From: a virus
IMG/VR virus record: IMGVR_UViG_3300043399_000833
Location: 1-50,368 of that record
DNA: 50,368 bases
Direction: 5' to 3' (one strand)
Positions 31,332-38,351 of the stretch are shown here, one piece after another. A program made the position numbers and the translations under genes. Position 1 is the first letter of the stretch. The number at the start of each line of letters is the position of its first letter. The notes under the pieces were generated by a model. That model was not told the DNA's origin, made no database searches, and saw only the letters and a program-made list of their open reading frames with translations.

Positions 31332-31663
31332 GAAATATGTGCAGAGTAGAGAGTATATAAGGGGTTTTAGAGATATAGGTAGAGTACCTATAAGAACGTT
31401 ATGGTAACTTGCGCTCTTTCCTCAACCTGGTACAATACCTGCGGCTGGATCGTATCCAGCTGCATGGTTGACAGGATAGGCAAGTGGACATCCAGGCGAA
31501 GTCGGGCGCGGAGGGACGGCACACCCTCCGCGTTCGCATTTGTAGGCAACAAAAAAACCCACCGTTGCCCGGGTGGGTGCGGGAGCCGTCGGAGGGGAGG
31601 AGTGGAGAACACCACCAGCTCATGAACACACGCTGACAGTATAGGACTAGGTGGGGAGTGGTG
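31332..31663. other. Gene-free interval with hairpins and a possible small RNA
   Basis: No convincing gene is seen. An A/T-rich stretch (31332-31395) leads into a plus-strand promoter-like site (TTGCGC at 31409, TACAAT at 31432). It is followed by a hairpin (GCGGCTGGAT/ATCCAGCTGC, 31440-31462) and another (GCGGAGGG/CCCTCCGC, about 31509-31532). At 31590-31612 a GGAGGAGTGGAGAACACC leader like those of real genes has no ATG after it, perhaps a decayed gene start. Confidence 0.4.
31550..31583 (-). terminator. Rho-independent terminator of the 32416-31664 genes
   Basis: On the minus strand ACCCACC and GGTGGGT form a stem (about 31559-31580), immediately followed by seven T (AAAAAAA at 31550-31557 on the plus strand). 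It lies about 80 bp after the stop at 31664. Confidence 0.85.
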
Positions 31664-32176
31664 TCAAGCGGCGTGAACGATTAGGCGCTTCCACTGGCGC
31701 AGGAGATCTTCGACAGGTAGTGTTTCTTCAGGATAGATATAACTCCCATTCTTCTGATCCCAAGACAAACCCGTCACATAGCCATAAATTATAACGTTCT
31801 CTTGCGGCTTCAGATCGGCCAGTATGTGGTAATCCTGTCCAACCTTCTTTCTCATGACTGTCCACCGAAGAATGTTTACACCCACTTGAGCTGATGCCAC
31901 ATCAATAGAAATCATGCCACCAGGAAGATGAACACGAAAATCATCAGAAGCACGATTACTGGGTCGTCCATAATTTGACGCATGGACGAACAGGCTGGGC
32001 ACTTTGTTCTTGAAGAACTCCGTTACGTGGTGCTGTGTAATGAAGCCTTTTATGGCACGCCACGAAGATAATTCTCCATGAAGATGATTTGTTGTGTCGA
32101 TGTACGGCATTCGTAGCTGTAGGTCATGTAGTGCCATGGCTTCAATGTCTTTGTCGTATGCTAGCATTATTGGCAT
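31664..32176 (-). CDS. Hypothetical protein, possibly an inactivated PD-(D/E)XK-fold enzyme (170 aa)
   Basis: ATG 32176 chosen for the leader GAGGAGGAGAAGT. Richer in A/T than neighbours. Segments SNRASDDFRVHLPGGMISIDVASAQVGVNILRW and DYHILADLKPQENVIIYGYVTGLSW resemble the core strands of PD-(D/E)XK proteins ('DD...IDVKss' and 'YhilaDl..e..i.GyvtG'). The lysine expected after IDV is Ala, so catalysis is doubtful. With the zinc-ribbon gene before it, it forms a small island between lysis and packaging genes. Function not established. Confidence 0.55.
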   Translation of the reverse strand: MPIMLAYDKDIEAMALHDLQLRMPYIDTTNHLHGELSSWRAIKGFITQHHVTEFFKNKVPSLFVHASNYGRPSNRASDDFRVHLPGGMISIDVASAQVGVNILRWTVMRKKVGQDYHILADLKPQENVIIYGYVTGLSWDQKNGSYIYPEETLPVEDLLRQWKRLIVHAA

Positions 32177-32194
32177 ACTTCTCCTCCTCACATT

Positions 32195-32416
32195 TTACGA
32201 ATTGAAACTGAGACTAATAAGCCGGTTGCACTTTGGACAGGCGTGTCCGCTAACCTCGTCATAGATTGACACGCCAGGATCAGCTCCCGCATCCTCGTCA
32301 ACCATGCGCCACATATCAGGTGCGACAACTAATACTGTCCTTGCGTCGCATTTTGGACAGGTTCCTTCTTCTGTCCCGACCGACCATGTAAGTTGAATTG
32401 ATGCAAATCTTGGCAT
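32195..32416 (-). CDS. Zinc-ribbon protein (73 aa)
   Basis: ATG 32416 with the same GGAGGAGGAGAAGT leader as the next gene. Two CxxC knuckles (CPKCD near residue 20 and CPKCN near residue 62) separated by an acidic middle make a zinc ribbon. Such small ribbons often bind nucleic acids or partner proteins. Expressed with 31664-32176. Confidence 0.7.
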   Translation of the reverse strand: MPRFASIQLTWSVGTEEGTCPKCDARTVLVVAPDMWRMVDEDAGADPGVSIYDEVSGHACPKCNRLISLSFNS

Positions 32417-32526
32417 ACTTCTCCTCCTCCACGAAACAACAACGCCCGACGTCAGGGCGACGCGGGCGACAAGCACAAGCCAGGTTGTGGTACAATACGT
32501 GCATTGCAACTCCTGATTGCAATCGA

Positions 32527-32568
32527 GCCCTGGGCCGCTGCGAACGGCGCTAGGGCATTATTATACCA
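32527..32568 (-). promoter_or_regulatory. Possible extended -10 promoter and leader hairpin for the zinc-ribbon gene
   Basis: Minus strand TGGTATAAT (32568-32560) is a perfect extended -10, although no good -35 is seen. It overlaps the stop of the methyltransferase gene. Directly downstream GCCCT...AGGGC with inner GCCG/CGGC (32527-32556) can fold into a hairpin in a leader of about 140 bases. Confidence 0.45.
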
Positions 32569-32571
32569 TAT

Positions 32572-33159
32572 TCACGCAGGTATCCGATACACCCAGACGA
32601 TGTCGTCGTATCTTCCCTTCACGTGTCGCAGATCGTACGTTTGGACAAACCCACGCTCGCGCTCGGGCAGTGTTGCGGTAAGTATGTCCAGGTGGCTGAT
32701 GTCTTGCACGTCTTCGATGACGAGGATACCGCCGGGGGCGAGCAGCTGGCGGTAGGTGCGTACCACAAACTGTTGACTCTGGAGCGTATGCGGCCCGTCG
32801 TCAATGATGATGTCGAATGGTGTCTCCGCTTCACGCTCCAGATGTTCGAGCATCGCCACGGTGTAGGCGTCGCCGATGAAGAGTTGTCCCGGGTTCGAGC
32901 GAAGCCGCTCGCGGTTTTCGTGTGTGACGGCATAGTGCCGATCGATGCCGTAGATCGTGGCGTCACGTAGATAGTGCTGCCAGAGTACCAACGAACCACC
33001 AGACTGCACGCCAATCTCTAGGAGTGTGCACGGGGCGAAGCGAAACGGCGCGAGCAGATCGGGGTAGATCTGCTCGTAGCTGTGGTCGGTGGTTTTATCG
33101 GTACCATGGGGAAACCCGTTGATACCGAACGCCTGGATAACGGCAAGGAAGTCGTTCAT
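32572..33159 (-). CDS. Class I SAM-dependent methyltransferase
   Basis: 195 residues. FPHGTDKTTDHSYEQIYPDLLAPFRFAPCTLLEIGVQSGGSLVLWQHYL (motif I LLEIGVQSGGS, 46-56), YGIDRHY (71-76, acidic loop), IIIDDGPHTLQSQQ and APGGILVIEDVQDIS place it with methyltransferases of the Methyltransf_24/cephalosporin-hydroxylase-like type that often act on sugars. With the glycosyltransferase at 20256-21359 it may modify virion or host glycans. It is the last gene of the leftward lysis operon. Confidence 0.8.
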   Translation of the reverse strand: MNDFLAVIQAFGINGFPHGTDKTTDHSYEQIYPDLLAPFRFAPCTLLEIGVQSGGSLVLWQHYLRDATIYGIDRHYAVTHENRERLRSNPGQLFIGDAYTVAMLEHLEREAETPFDIIIDDGPHTLQSQQFVVRTYRQLLAPGGILVIEDVQDISHLDILTATLPERERGFVQTYDLRHVKGRYDDIVWVYRIPA

Positions 33160-33161
33160 AA

Positions 33162-33581
33162 CTACTGCTGCCGGAAGATGCGCTCTTCGAGACGTGCAAT
33201 ACGATCGTCCATGGCCGAGATGCGTCGATCTAGCTCGCTGTGTGACTCAGCGATGGCCTCCCCGATATCCCTGCCAATGTCTTGCGCCAGCTTGGCGAGC
33301 CGCTTGTCAAGTTCAGTGTTCAAGCCTTGATTGATACTCTGGGTCTCGCCGGAAATGGTTTTACGAATATCGGTAAGGATATCGGTGGCTAACTTGTGCA
33401 GTCGCTTATCTAGTTCGCCGTTGAGACTGTGGTTGATGTTTTCTGTTTTGCTCGTGTTGTCCTTGATGTCGCGTCGTAGGCGCTCCAGATAGGGGAAGAG
33501 TGCGCCCAGAGCTGCAATGGCAATCGCATAGGCCAGCTGCTGCCAGCTGGCGTCCGGTGGAATGACGGTCACGGGATCCAT
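33162..33581 (-). CDS. Membrane-anchored coiled-coil protein, candidate holin or spanin-like protein (139 aa)
   Basis: One hydrophobic segment near the N-terminus (LAYAIAIAALGALFPYL, about residues 16-32), then a long charged coiled coil (LRRDIKDNTSKTENINHSLNGELDKRLHKLATDILTDIRK) with a repeated 'LN(G/T)ELDKRL(H/A)KLA' unit, ending in DRRISAMDDRIARLEERIF. It lies after the amidase and phosphoesterase genes, so a lysis or envelope role is plausible; single-span holins exist. Not proven. Confidence 0.6.
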   Translation of the reverse strand: MDPVTVIPPDASWQQLAYAIAIAALGALFPYLERLRRDIKDNTSKTENINHSLNGELDKRLHKLATDILTDIRKTISGETQSINQGLNTELDKRLAKLAQDIGRDIGEAIAESHSELDRRISAMDDRIARLEERIFRQQ

Positions 33582-33587
33582 TGCGAA

Positions 33588-34604
33588 TTAGTCCTTTCGT
33601 AAATAGGCGAGAAATGAAGAGGCTTCAGACAATTTGTCAAACCACCACTGGCGACCGTCAGGATGCAGTACCATGGCTCCCGAGCCGGAGCCGTGCGACG
33701 GGGCGAAGCCAAGTTCGGCGGCGTAGTGATCGGCCAGTTTATACGTGCCGATGAGAATGGCGTGGCGGAGGATGCCGTGGCGGAGGAACGGACGGCAGAC
33801 GGTGGCAATGTGGGTGTGGCCGCCGATCGACCAGTCGTAGTCGAGCCCCATGCGCTCCCACGATACCTCAAGGCCGTGTGTGACGTTAAACACGCTGCTC
33901 CCACGCCAGCGGTGCCGCACGCAGACGGTGCGCGTCGTCTCGCCAATCTGGAGCGCGAACACCACCTGCTGGGCGTGGTAGAGCACGGTGAGTGGCTGTA
34001 CCAGATCGCGGAGCCTATCGATGCCCGCCAGTTTGGTTGTCCAGTTGTCGTGGTTTCCAGCTACCACGACGAGTAGCTTCGACGACACGAGACGCAGCCA
34101 CGCTTCGAGTAAGCGCCACTCGTCGTCAAAAGCGACCGCCTGACCACGCTGAAGCCCTGCGAGTTTGCCGATAATCCAGTTGTCAATCCCGTCACCGACG
34201 AACGCGGCGTACATGCCCTCGGTCGATGCGACGATCTCCGCGTCCCGGCGAATGGCGGCGTAGTCCGTACCCGCGTTGCCGATGTGCAGGTCGCTTAAGA
34301 ACGCCACGGCGCAGGGTGCGGATGGCAGAATGACGCGCTGGAGCGTCGGTTGCCGTAGGCGCTGTTGCTGCTCGTCAATCAGCCGTTGCCAGACCGCGTG
34401 GGTGTCGTCGTCTGTCGCATCCTCTCCGAACGACGCGCCAATGAGTGTCACGGCGTCGCCGCTCGTGATGCTGCGGGCCGCATCCTCCGCGTCCGAGCGC
34501 GTGGCGTACACACCCACGGCTCTTCGCGTGCCGTCCTCGTAGACCGCTCTCACACGCCACTGGCCGTCACGTCGTTGTTCGATGGCCAGGCGTCGGAGCG
34601 TCAT
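33588..34604 (-). CDS. Calcineurin-like metallophosphoesterase
   Basis: 338 residues. All five metal-binding blocks are present: DLH (105-107), GDGIDN (137-142), GNHD (183-186), His231 in VRHRW and GGHTH (261-265). The first 90 residues are an added domain (RDGQWRVRAVYEDGTRRAVGVYATRSDAEDAARSI). Substrate unknown; relatives include DNA and phosphoester nucleases. ATG at 34604 overlaps the amidase stop. Confidence 0.85.
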   Translation of the reverse strand: MTLRRLAIEQRRDGQWRVRAVYEDGTRRAVGVYATRSDAEDAARSITSGDAVTLIGASFGEDATDDDTHAVWQRLIDEQQQRLRQPTLQRVILPSAPCAVAFLSDLHIGNAGTDYAAIRRDAEIVASTEGMYAAFVGDGIDNWIIGKLAGLQRGQAVAFDDEWRLLEAWLRLVSSKLLVVVAGNHDNWTTKLAGIDRLRDLVQPLTVLYHAQQVVFALQIGETTRTVCVRHRWRGSSVFNVTHGLEVSWERMGLDYDWSIGGHTHIATVCRPFLRHGILRHAILIGTYKLADHYAAELGFAPSHGSGSGAMVLHPDGRQWWFDKLSEASSFLAYLRKD

Positions 34605-35695
34605 AAGGCCCTCATCCTGTTAGCGAGGCCCGCGATCGACTGCCCGTAGCTCGTCCCGGGTACCGCCCACCTGCCGTTGAGCGCTCCCAGGGTTGGAGCG
34701 ATGCCACGCAGGTTGTTGGGGAGCGGGCGAACGCTCAGCGCGTAGCTGATGCGACGGCGCTGCACGTCATTGGCCTGCTCGTCAGTCAGCGCGTAGGCGA
34801 GCAGCCGGCCCAGGTGGGCAGCGACCGAGAGGTCATCCCACTGGGCGAACGAAGCCCCTTCGTACCACCGACCATCGCGATACGCCCAGTTGCGCCCTGG
34901 CGACATACTCGGGGTGCCAGGGATGCTGCGCCCAGTGACACCAATGCCCGCCGGATTGCGCCGCGGTCGGTCACACCACCAGCTGGTGAGGCTGCCTGTC
35001 TCGTGGGCACACTGGGCGAGGGCGAGGAACCAATCAATGCCGACCTCTTCGCCTACGCGCTGGTACGCACTGACGATCTCTTCAATGGCCCAACGGGAGT
35101 AGAGCGTGGAGCGTGCTGTGAACCAACTGACGGCCTGTTCGTACGTGCCGAGGGGTTGGCCGATCAGGGGAGCGTCGGCGGTGTAGCGCGGTTCGTTCGT
35201 CTGGTAGACCGCGTTCACAAAATCACTCCAGCGGAACCCGTGTGGGTCGGTCTTCCGCCCCGGGCTAATGTCGAGGTGGCGCACCAGTTGCGTGCGTGGG
35301 ATGCCGTAGCGGCGCACGATGTCACGCGCCAGTTCGACCGTGGCGTCAAATTGCGCCTGTGGGTAGGGATCGACACCGTTGTTTCGGTTACTGAGCTCGA
35401 TACCGATTGACCACGGGTTGAGGTTCTCGCGCTTAACACCGTCGATTGTCCACGCACTCTTGCCCGCGTGCCACGCGGTATCACTCTCACGGACAAACTG
35501 ATACCCAGCGCCGGTTTTGTCAATGAGGTAGTGGCACGAGACCGGGTTGAGCAGCGAACCGCCACGCTGCAACCAATCGCGATCACCCGGGAACGTGCCC
35601 GCCGTTGCGTGAATGACGAGCACGCGGATCGGCAGCGCCGTCCGGCCAGGCGCAAACGAATTACGTGTCATTCCTGTCCACGAAATGTTGCTCAT
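34601..35695 (-). CDS. Endolysin: N-acetylmuramoyl-L-alanine amidase with C-terminal glucosaminidase-like domain
   Basis: 364 residues from ATG 35695. Residues 20-170 are an Amidase_2/PGRP domain: VLVIHATAG (zinc His29), VSCHYLIDKTGAGYQFV, AWHAG, WSIGIELSNRN, LVRHLDISPGRKTDPHGF (zinc ligands). The C-terminal half (GIDWFLALAQCAHETGSLTSWWCDRPRRNPAGIGVTGRS) looks like a glucosaminidase/muramidase of the FlgJ type with its catalytic-Glu 'AQ-AHETG' motif. It cuts peptidoglycan for release. The mRNA is predicted to be leaderless and no ribosome binding site precedes the ATG. Confidence 0.9.
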   Translation of the reverse strand: MSNISWTGMTRNSFAPGRTALPIRVLVIHATAGTFPGDRDWLQRGGSLLNPVSCHYLIDKTGAGYQFVRESDTAWHAGKSAWTIDGVKRENLNPWSIGIELSNRNNGVDPYPQAQFDATVELARDIVRRYGIPRTQLVRHLDISPGRKTDPHGFRWSDFVNAVYQTNEPRYTADAPLIGQPLGTYEQAVSWFTARSTLYSRWAIEEIVSAYQRVGEEVGIDWFLALAQCAHETGSLTSWWCDRPRRNPAGIGVTGRSIPGTPSMSPGRNWAYRDGRWYEGASFAQWDDLSVAAHLGRLLAYALTDEQANDVQRRRISYALSVRPLPNNLRGIAPTLGALNGRWAVPGTSYGQSIAGLANRMRAL

Positions 35696-35701
35696 AGAGC
35701 A

Positions 35702-35731
35702 ATTGTAGCATGTGGTGCAAGAGCGCGTCAA
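35702..35731 (-). promoter_or_regulatory. Lysis operon promoter, predicted leaderless
   Basis: Minus strand TTGACG (35731-35726), 18-bp spacer, TACAAT (35707-35702), then 6 bp to the ATG at 35695. The CAAAATTGC direct repeats at 35729-35750 touch its -35 box and lie between it and the divergent promoter at 35762. Confidence 0.65.
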
Positions 35732-35790
35732 AATTGCTCCAAAATTGCCCGTTTTGCCTACTTCACAAGCTCTATTTATCGTGCTATAAT
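35729..35790 (+). promoter_or_regulatory. Accessory operon promoter 2 with upstream direct-repeat operator
   Basis: TTCACA (35762-35767), 17-bp spacer, TATAAT (35785-35790), preceded by TGC. Transcript start region carries GAGAGGGGCAA as at 7293 and 41258. Direct repeats CAAAATTGC (35729-35750) match those at 7226-7248 in sequence and spacing to the -35. Confidence 0.85.
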
Positions 35791-35829
35791 AATTCCATTG
35801 AGAGGGGCAATTACTGAGGAGACATCACC

Positions 35830-36171
35830 ATGAACTACACAATGACCACCGCCGAAACCGCCCGCGAGAGTCTTTTCAATCAGTCGTGGATGGACTTCTG
35901 CGCGTGGGAGGATGGCGAGTGCCTCTTCTGGCTCGATAGCAACGACGAGGTCATCGCCTATGCTCGGTTCGCGGACGGTGACCAGAGCCACACCTACCTG
36001 ACCTTCTTCGAGGTTCGGGATCGCGGCGAGGGCATCGGCAGCCGCATCATCCGCGACTACCAGCGCATCAATCCAGAGCTGGACGTGGTGGGCGACATCG
36101 ACAGCCGCGCGGCACGCCGGTTCTGGGCCGCGCTCGGATTTGATGTCGAGGGCGTGGAGACGATCCGCTAA
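35830..36171 (+). CDS. GNAT-family acetyltransferase-like protein (113 aa)
   Basis: ATG 35830 with GAGGAGACATCACC. Contains EVIAYARFADGDQSHTYLTFFEVRDRGEGIGSRIIRDYQRINPELDVVGDIDSRAARRFWAALGFDVEGV: strand b4, the acetyl-CoA loop R65-G-E-G-I-G70, and the 'A..FW..LGF' C-terminal motif of GNAT enzymes. Shorter than most GNATs (about 140-170), so the N-terminal acceptor part is reduced. Substrate unknown. First gene of accessory operon 2; RNA element copy C follows. Confidence 0.75.
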   Translation: MNYTMTTAETARESLFNQSWMDFCAWEDGECLFWLDSNDEVIAYARFADGDQSHTYLTFFEVRDRGEGIGSRIIRDYQRINPELDVVGDIDSRAARRFWAALGFDVEGVETIR

Positions 36172-36174
36172 TCT

Positions 36175-36257
36175 CCAGTCGTGCAGCGGCCCGCAGGCCG
36201 CCCCACCGTAGCAGTCGGTGGCCGTCAGCAACGTGCTGACGAGGGCGTGGAGGAGGA
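36175..36257 (+). ncRNA. Three-stem intercistronic RNA element, copy C
   Basis: Box CCAGTCGTGC (36175-36184); P1 GCGGCC/GGCCGC (36186-36201, loop CGCA); P2 CCACCG/CGGTGG (36203-36221, loop TAGCAGT as in copy A); P3 CGTCAGCA/TGCTGACG (36223-36241, loop ACG as in copy A); then GGGCGTGGAGGAGGAG. P2 and P3 stems differ from copy A at paired positions, keeping base pairing. It starts 4 bp after the GNAT stop. Confidence 0.8.
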
Positions 36258-36261
36258 GAAC

Positions 36262-36660
36262 ATGGATCAGGAGCAGCAGTTCATCAGCCAGTTGCGCTTC
36301 CGTCTGGTGGACGTTGTCAAGCGCATGGGTAGCGGGCGGGCATTTGCCCATAGCGGCAACCCGTCGTTGTACGTCGTGACGTGGTCGGTGGATTGGGCAG
36401 AGAGTGCCTGGGACGCCAACAACTGGGCGTTCGCCCAGGGCCTGTTTCGCGGTCGTGAGTTCTACGTCTCGCCCGAGGCGATGGTTCCCGCCGTCGACGA
36501 TCGGAATAACGGATGGAGTCAGTTGTACCGTATCGCCGACGGACTGACCCTAGCCGACGTGTTTGCCGGTCAGTATCAGCCAGGAACGTCGCAGCTCGAT
36601 CCTGTACTGGCTGCCGAGGACGCCGCCAAGTGGCGGCGTCAGGTCGGGATGGACGCTTAA
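36262..36660 (+). CDS. Hypothetical protein (132 aa), second gene of accessory operon 2
   Basis: ATG 36262 after GGAGGAGGAG. Aromatic-rich (LYVVTWSVDWAESAWDANNWAFAQGLFRGREFYVSPEAMVPAVDDRNNGWSQLYRIADGLTLADVFAG). No family recognised. Followed by a strong hairpin and a further gene. Confidence 0.65.
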   Translation: MDQEQQFISQLRFRLVDVVKRMGSGRAFAHSGNPSLYVVTWSVDWAESAWDANNWAFAQGLFRGREFYVSPEAMVPAVDDRNNGWSQLYRIADGLTLADVFAGQYQPGTSQLDPVLAAEDAAKWRRQVGMDA

Positions 36661-36670
36661 TCGGATAGGC

Positions 36671-36716
36671 TGGTTGCCGGTCGCCCCGCTCGGCGACCGG
36701 CCAGTTGAGGAGGAGG
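36671..36716 (+). promoter_or_regulatory. Intercistronic hairpin with ribosome binding site
   Basis: GCCGGTCGCC (36676-36685) pairs with GGCGACCGGC (36692-36701), with outer CTGG/CCAG, followed by TTGAGGAGGAGGAG. It resembles a one-stem version of the three-stem elements but lacks the CAGTCGTGC box. Confidence 0.6.
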
Positions 36717-36722
36717 AGACAC

Positions 36723-37001
36723 ATGAGCACCGAGCGAAACTTCTACATTCGGCAGGACACCTACAAGGGAATTCCCGACGGCGAGCCCTGGATCTCGTCC
36801 GCTGTTCCTGGCAGTGAAGACGACAAGGCGCTGTCGTCCGGGTGGTTCACCCGTGACGACGGCACCCAGGTGAAGCTCGATGGATGCAGTCCCATCCGGG
36901 TGTGTGCGGAAACGGCCCGCGCGGTGGAGGATCGGCTGCCGGAGTGGCACTGTTTTTGTGCCATCTGTGGCGACAACGCATCATGGCGCGATCCTTCGTA
37001 A
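36723..37001 (+). CDS. Hypothetical protein with C-terminal Cys cluster (92 aa)
   Basis: ATG 36723 with GGAGGAGGAG. Predicted small alpha/beta protein (FYIRQDTYKGIPDGEPWISSAVPGSEDDKALSSGWFTRDDGTQVKLDGCSPIRVCAETARAVEDRLPEWHCFCAICGDNASWRDPS). The terminal HCFCAICG may bind a metal. No family recognised. Confidence 0.65.
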   Translation: MSTERNFYIRQDTYKGIPDGEPWISSAVPGSEDDKALSSGWFTRDDGTQVKLDGCSPIRVCAETARAVEDRLPEWHCFCAICGDNASWRDPS

Positions 37002-37029
37002 AGAGATGCAGGTTGAGGAGGAGAACACC

Positions 37030-37503
37030 ATGGACACGGATAAGACGGGGCTTGAGATTGTACGCCTGTTCGATGGCAACGCGATGAGCGGGTTGTCCAT
37101 CGAGGAGCAGCGGCTCATCGCGGCGCTGCTCAAGCAGCTCTGCGAGGCGCTAGAGGAGCGCCGGGCCGAGTGGCGCGGCAAGAAGTTGGTTCCGAACCGC
37201 AACCGCGTACCGGCGACCGAGGACGCGGAGATTTTGCAGCAAATCGCTTCGCAGATTATCTTCCGCGACGCCGTCGCCGCGTTTCCTGAGCGCGTTGAGG
37301 CGGTCAAGGCAAGCGCCCTGGGTCGGCTACTGGCCCAGGCGGTTCTCGATACCAACCGCATGGCGCCGAACTACGACGACACGGACACTTGGTGGTTTCG
37401 CCAGCGGCTTCAGGCGATCCACTGGGGCATCACCAGCGAAACCTGGATGTATGCCAAGGGTGAGTCTCGCCTACCGCACGACTGGCTCACGAGTTGCCGG
37501 TAG
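37030..37503 (+). CDS. Hypothetical helical protein (157 aa)
   Basis: ATG 37030 preceded by TTGAGGAGGAGAACACC. Mostly helical (LSIEEQRLIAALLKQLCEALEERRAEWRGKKLVPNRNRVP, ILQQIASQIIFRDAVAAFPERVEAVKASALGRLLAQAVLDTNRMAPN, TDTWWFRQRLQAIHWG). No family recognised. A hairpin terminator-like structure follows its stop. Confidence 0.65.
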   Translation: MDTDKTGLEIVRLFDGNAMSGLSIEEQRLIAALLKQLCEALEERRAEWRGKKLVPNRNRVPATEDAEILQQIASQIIFRDAVAAFPERVEAVKASALGRLLAQAVLDTNRMAPNYDDTDTWWFRQRLQAIHWGITSETWMYAKGESRLPHDWLTSCR

Positions 37504-37518
37504 GAAGCAGTCATACGC

Positions 37519-37549
37519 AGCGCCCTGGGCACGACACCCAGGGCGCTTG
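37519..37549 (+). terminator. Weak terminator-like hairpin
   Basis: AGCGCCCTGGG (37519-37529) pairs with CCCAGGGCGCT (37537-37547). Only TTGT follows, so read-through into the gene at 37562 is likely. The loop region GCACGAC is the exact complement of GTCGTGC in the upstream RNA element box. Confidence 0.6.
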
Positions 37550-37561
37550 TAGGATAGAACC

Positions 37562-38296
37562 ATGTTCAATATCTTGTCATACGGGGGGGGCATACAGACC
37601 ATCGCGATGTGCGTGCTCGTGGCACAAGACCGCCTAGAGCGTCCTGACGCGATCATCGTCGCGGACACGGGCCGCGAGATGCCCACGACGTGGGAGTATC
37701 TGGACGGCTACGCTAGGCCGCTGATGGCATCAGTTGGCCTAGCAATCCATCGCGCAGGGCATGAGCTCGCCACCGTGGATGTGTACGCGAAGAACGGCGA
37801 CCTGCTCATGCCCGTTTATACCGGAACCGGCAAACTGCCCACGTTTTGTTCTGGGGAGTGGAAGGCCCGCGTCGTGGAGCGCTACGCTTCGCGCATACTA
37901 GGCGCAGCGCCGAAGACTCACCTCAACTGGATCGGCTTCTCGCTTGAAGAGAAGCGCCGCGTGAAGTCGCACGACGGCAAGCGCTACCCGCTCCTGGAGT
38001 TGGCGTTGACACGCTCCGATTGTGAGCAGATCATCAGAGCCGCCGGGTTGCCGATCCCGAGCAAGTCGCGCTGTTGGATGTGCCCGCATCAGCGGAATGA
38101 TGAGTGGCGTGAGGTGCGCGAGCGGCCCGAGCTGTGGCAGCAGGCGATTGCGCTTGAGCAGGAGATCCACGACGCCGACGAGCGTGGTGGCGTATGGCTG
38201 CACGGCTCGCGTGTGCCGCTCAGCCAAGCGCCGATCGACGACGATGGCACGCCAGAGATGGTGCGTCAGTGCGGCCTGGGGCTGTGCTACGTCTAG
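37562..38296 (+). CDS. PAPS reductase/ATP-pyrophosphatase (PP-loop) family protein
   Basis: 244 residues. PP-loop SYGGGIQTIA (6-15), IIVADTGREMPTTWEYLDGYARPLM, TFCSGEWKARVVERYAS, THLNWIGFSLEEKRRVKSHDGKRYPLLELALTRSDCEQIIRAAGLPIPSKSRCWMCPHQRNDEWREVRE. This is the phage-type PAPS reductase-like family with a CxxC pair. These enzymes activate a substrate with ATP. Links with DNA sulfur or base modification are discussed for relatives (such as DndC), but no dnd partners occur here. Possibly counter-defence or nucleotide modification. Confidence 0.8.
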   Translation: MFNILSYGGGIQTIAMCVLVAQDRLERPDAIIVADTGREMPTTWEYLDGYARPLMASVGLAIHRAGHELATVDVYAKNGDLLMPVYTGTGKLPTFCSGEWKARVVERYASRILGAAPKTHLNWIGFSLEEKRRVKSHDGKRYPLLELALTRSDCEQIIRAAGLPIPSKSRCWMCPHQRNDEWREVRERPELWQQAIALEQEIHDADERGGVWLHGSRVPLSQAPIDDDGTPEMVRQCGLGLCYV

Positions 38297-38308
38297 TCGA
38301 TCCAACAC

Positions 38309-38337
38309 AAAGCGCCCTCCCAGCGGAGGGCGCTTTT
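38309..38337. terminator. Strong bidirectional terminator between convergent operons
   Basis: AAAGCGCCCTCC (38309-38320), loop CAGC, GGAGGGCGC and TTTTT (to 38337). On the minus strand a shorter T-run follows the same stem, so it also ends the leftward operon at 38352. Confidence 0.9.
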
Positions 38338-38351
38338 TCGTGCGCTCATGC

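Noticed and set aside
31388-31629. Small open frames on both strands
   Set aside because: No good start signals, low-complexity composition, overlap of the terminator and hairpins.
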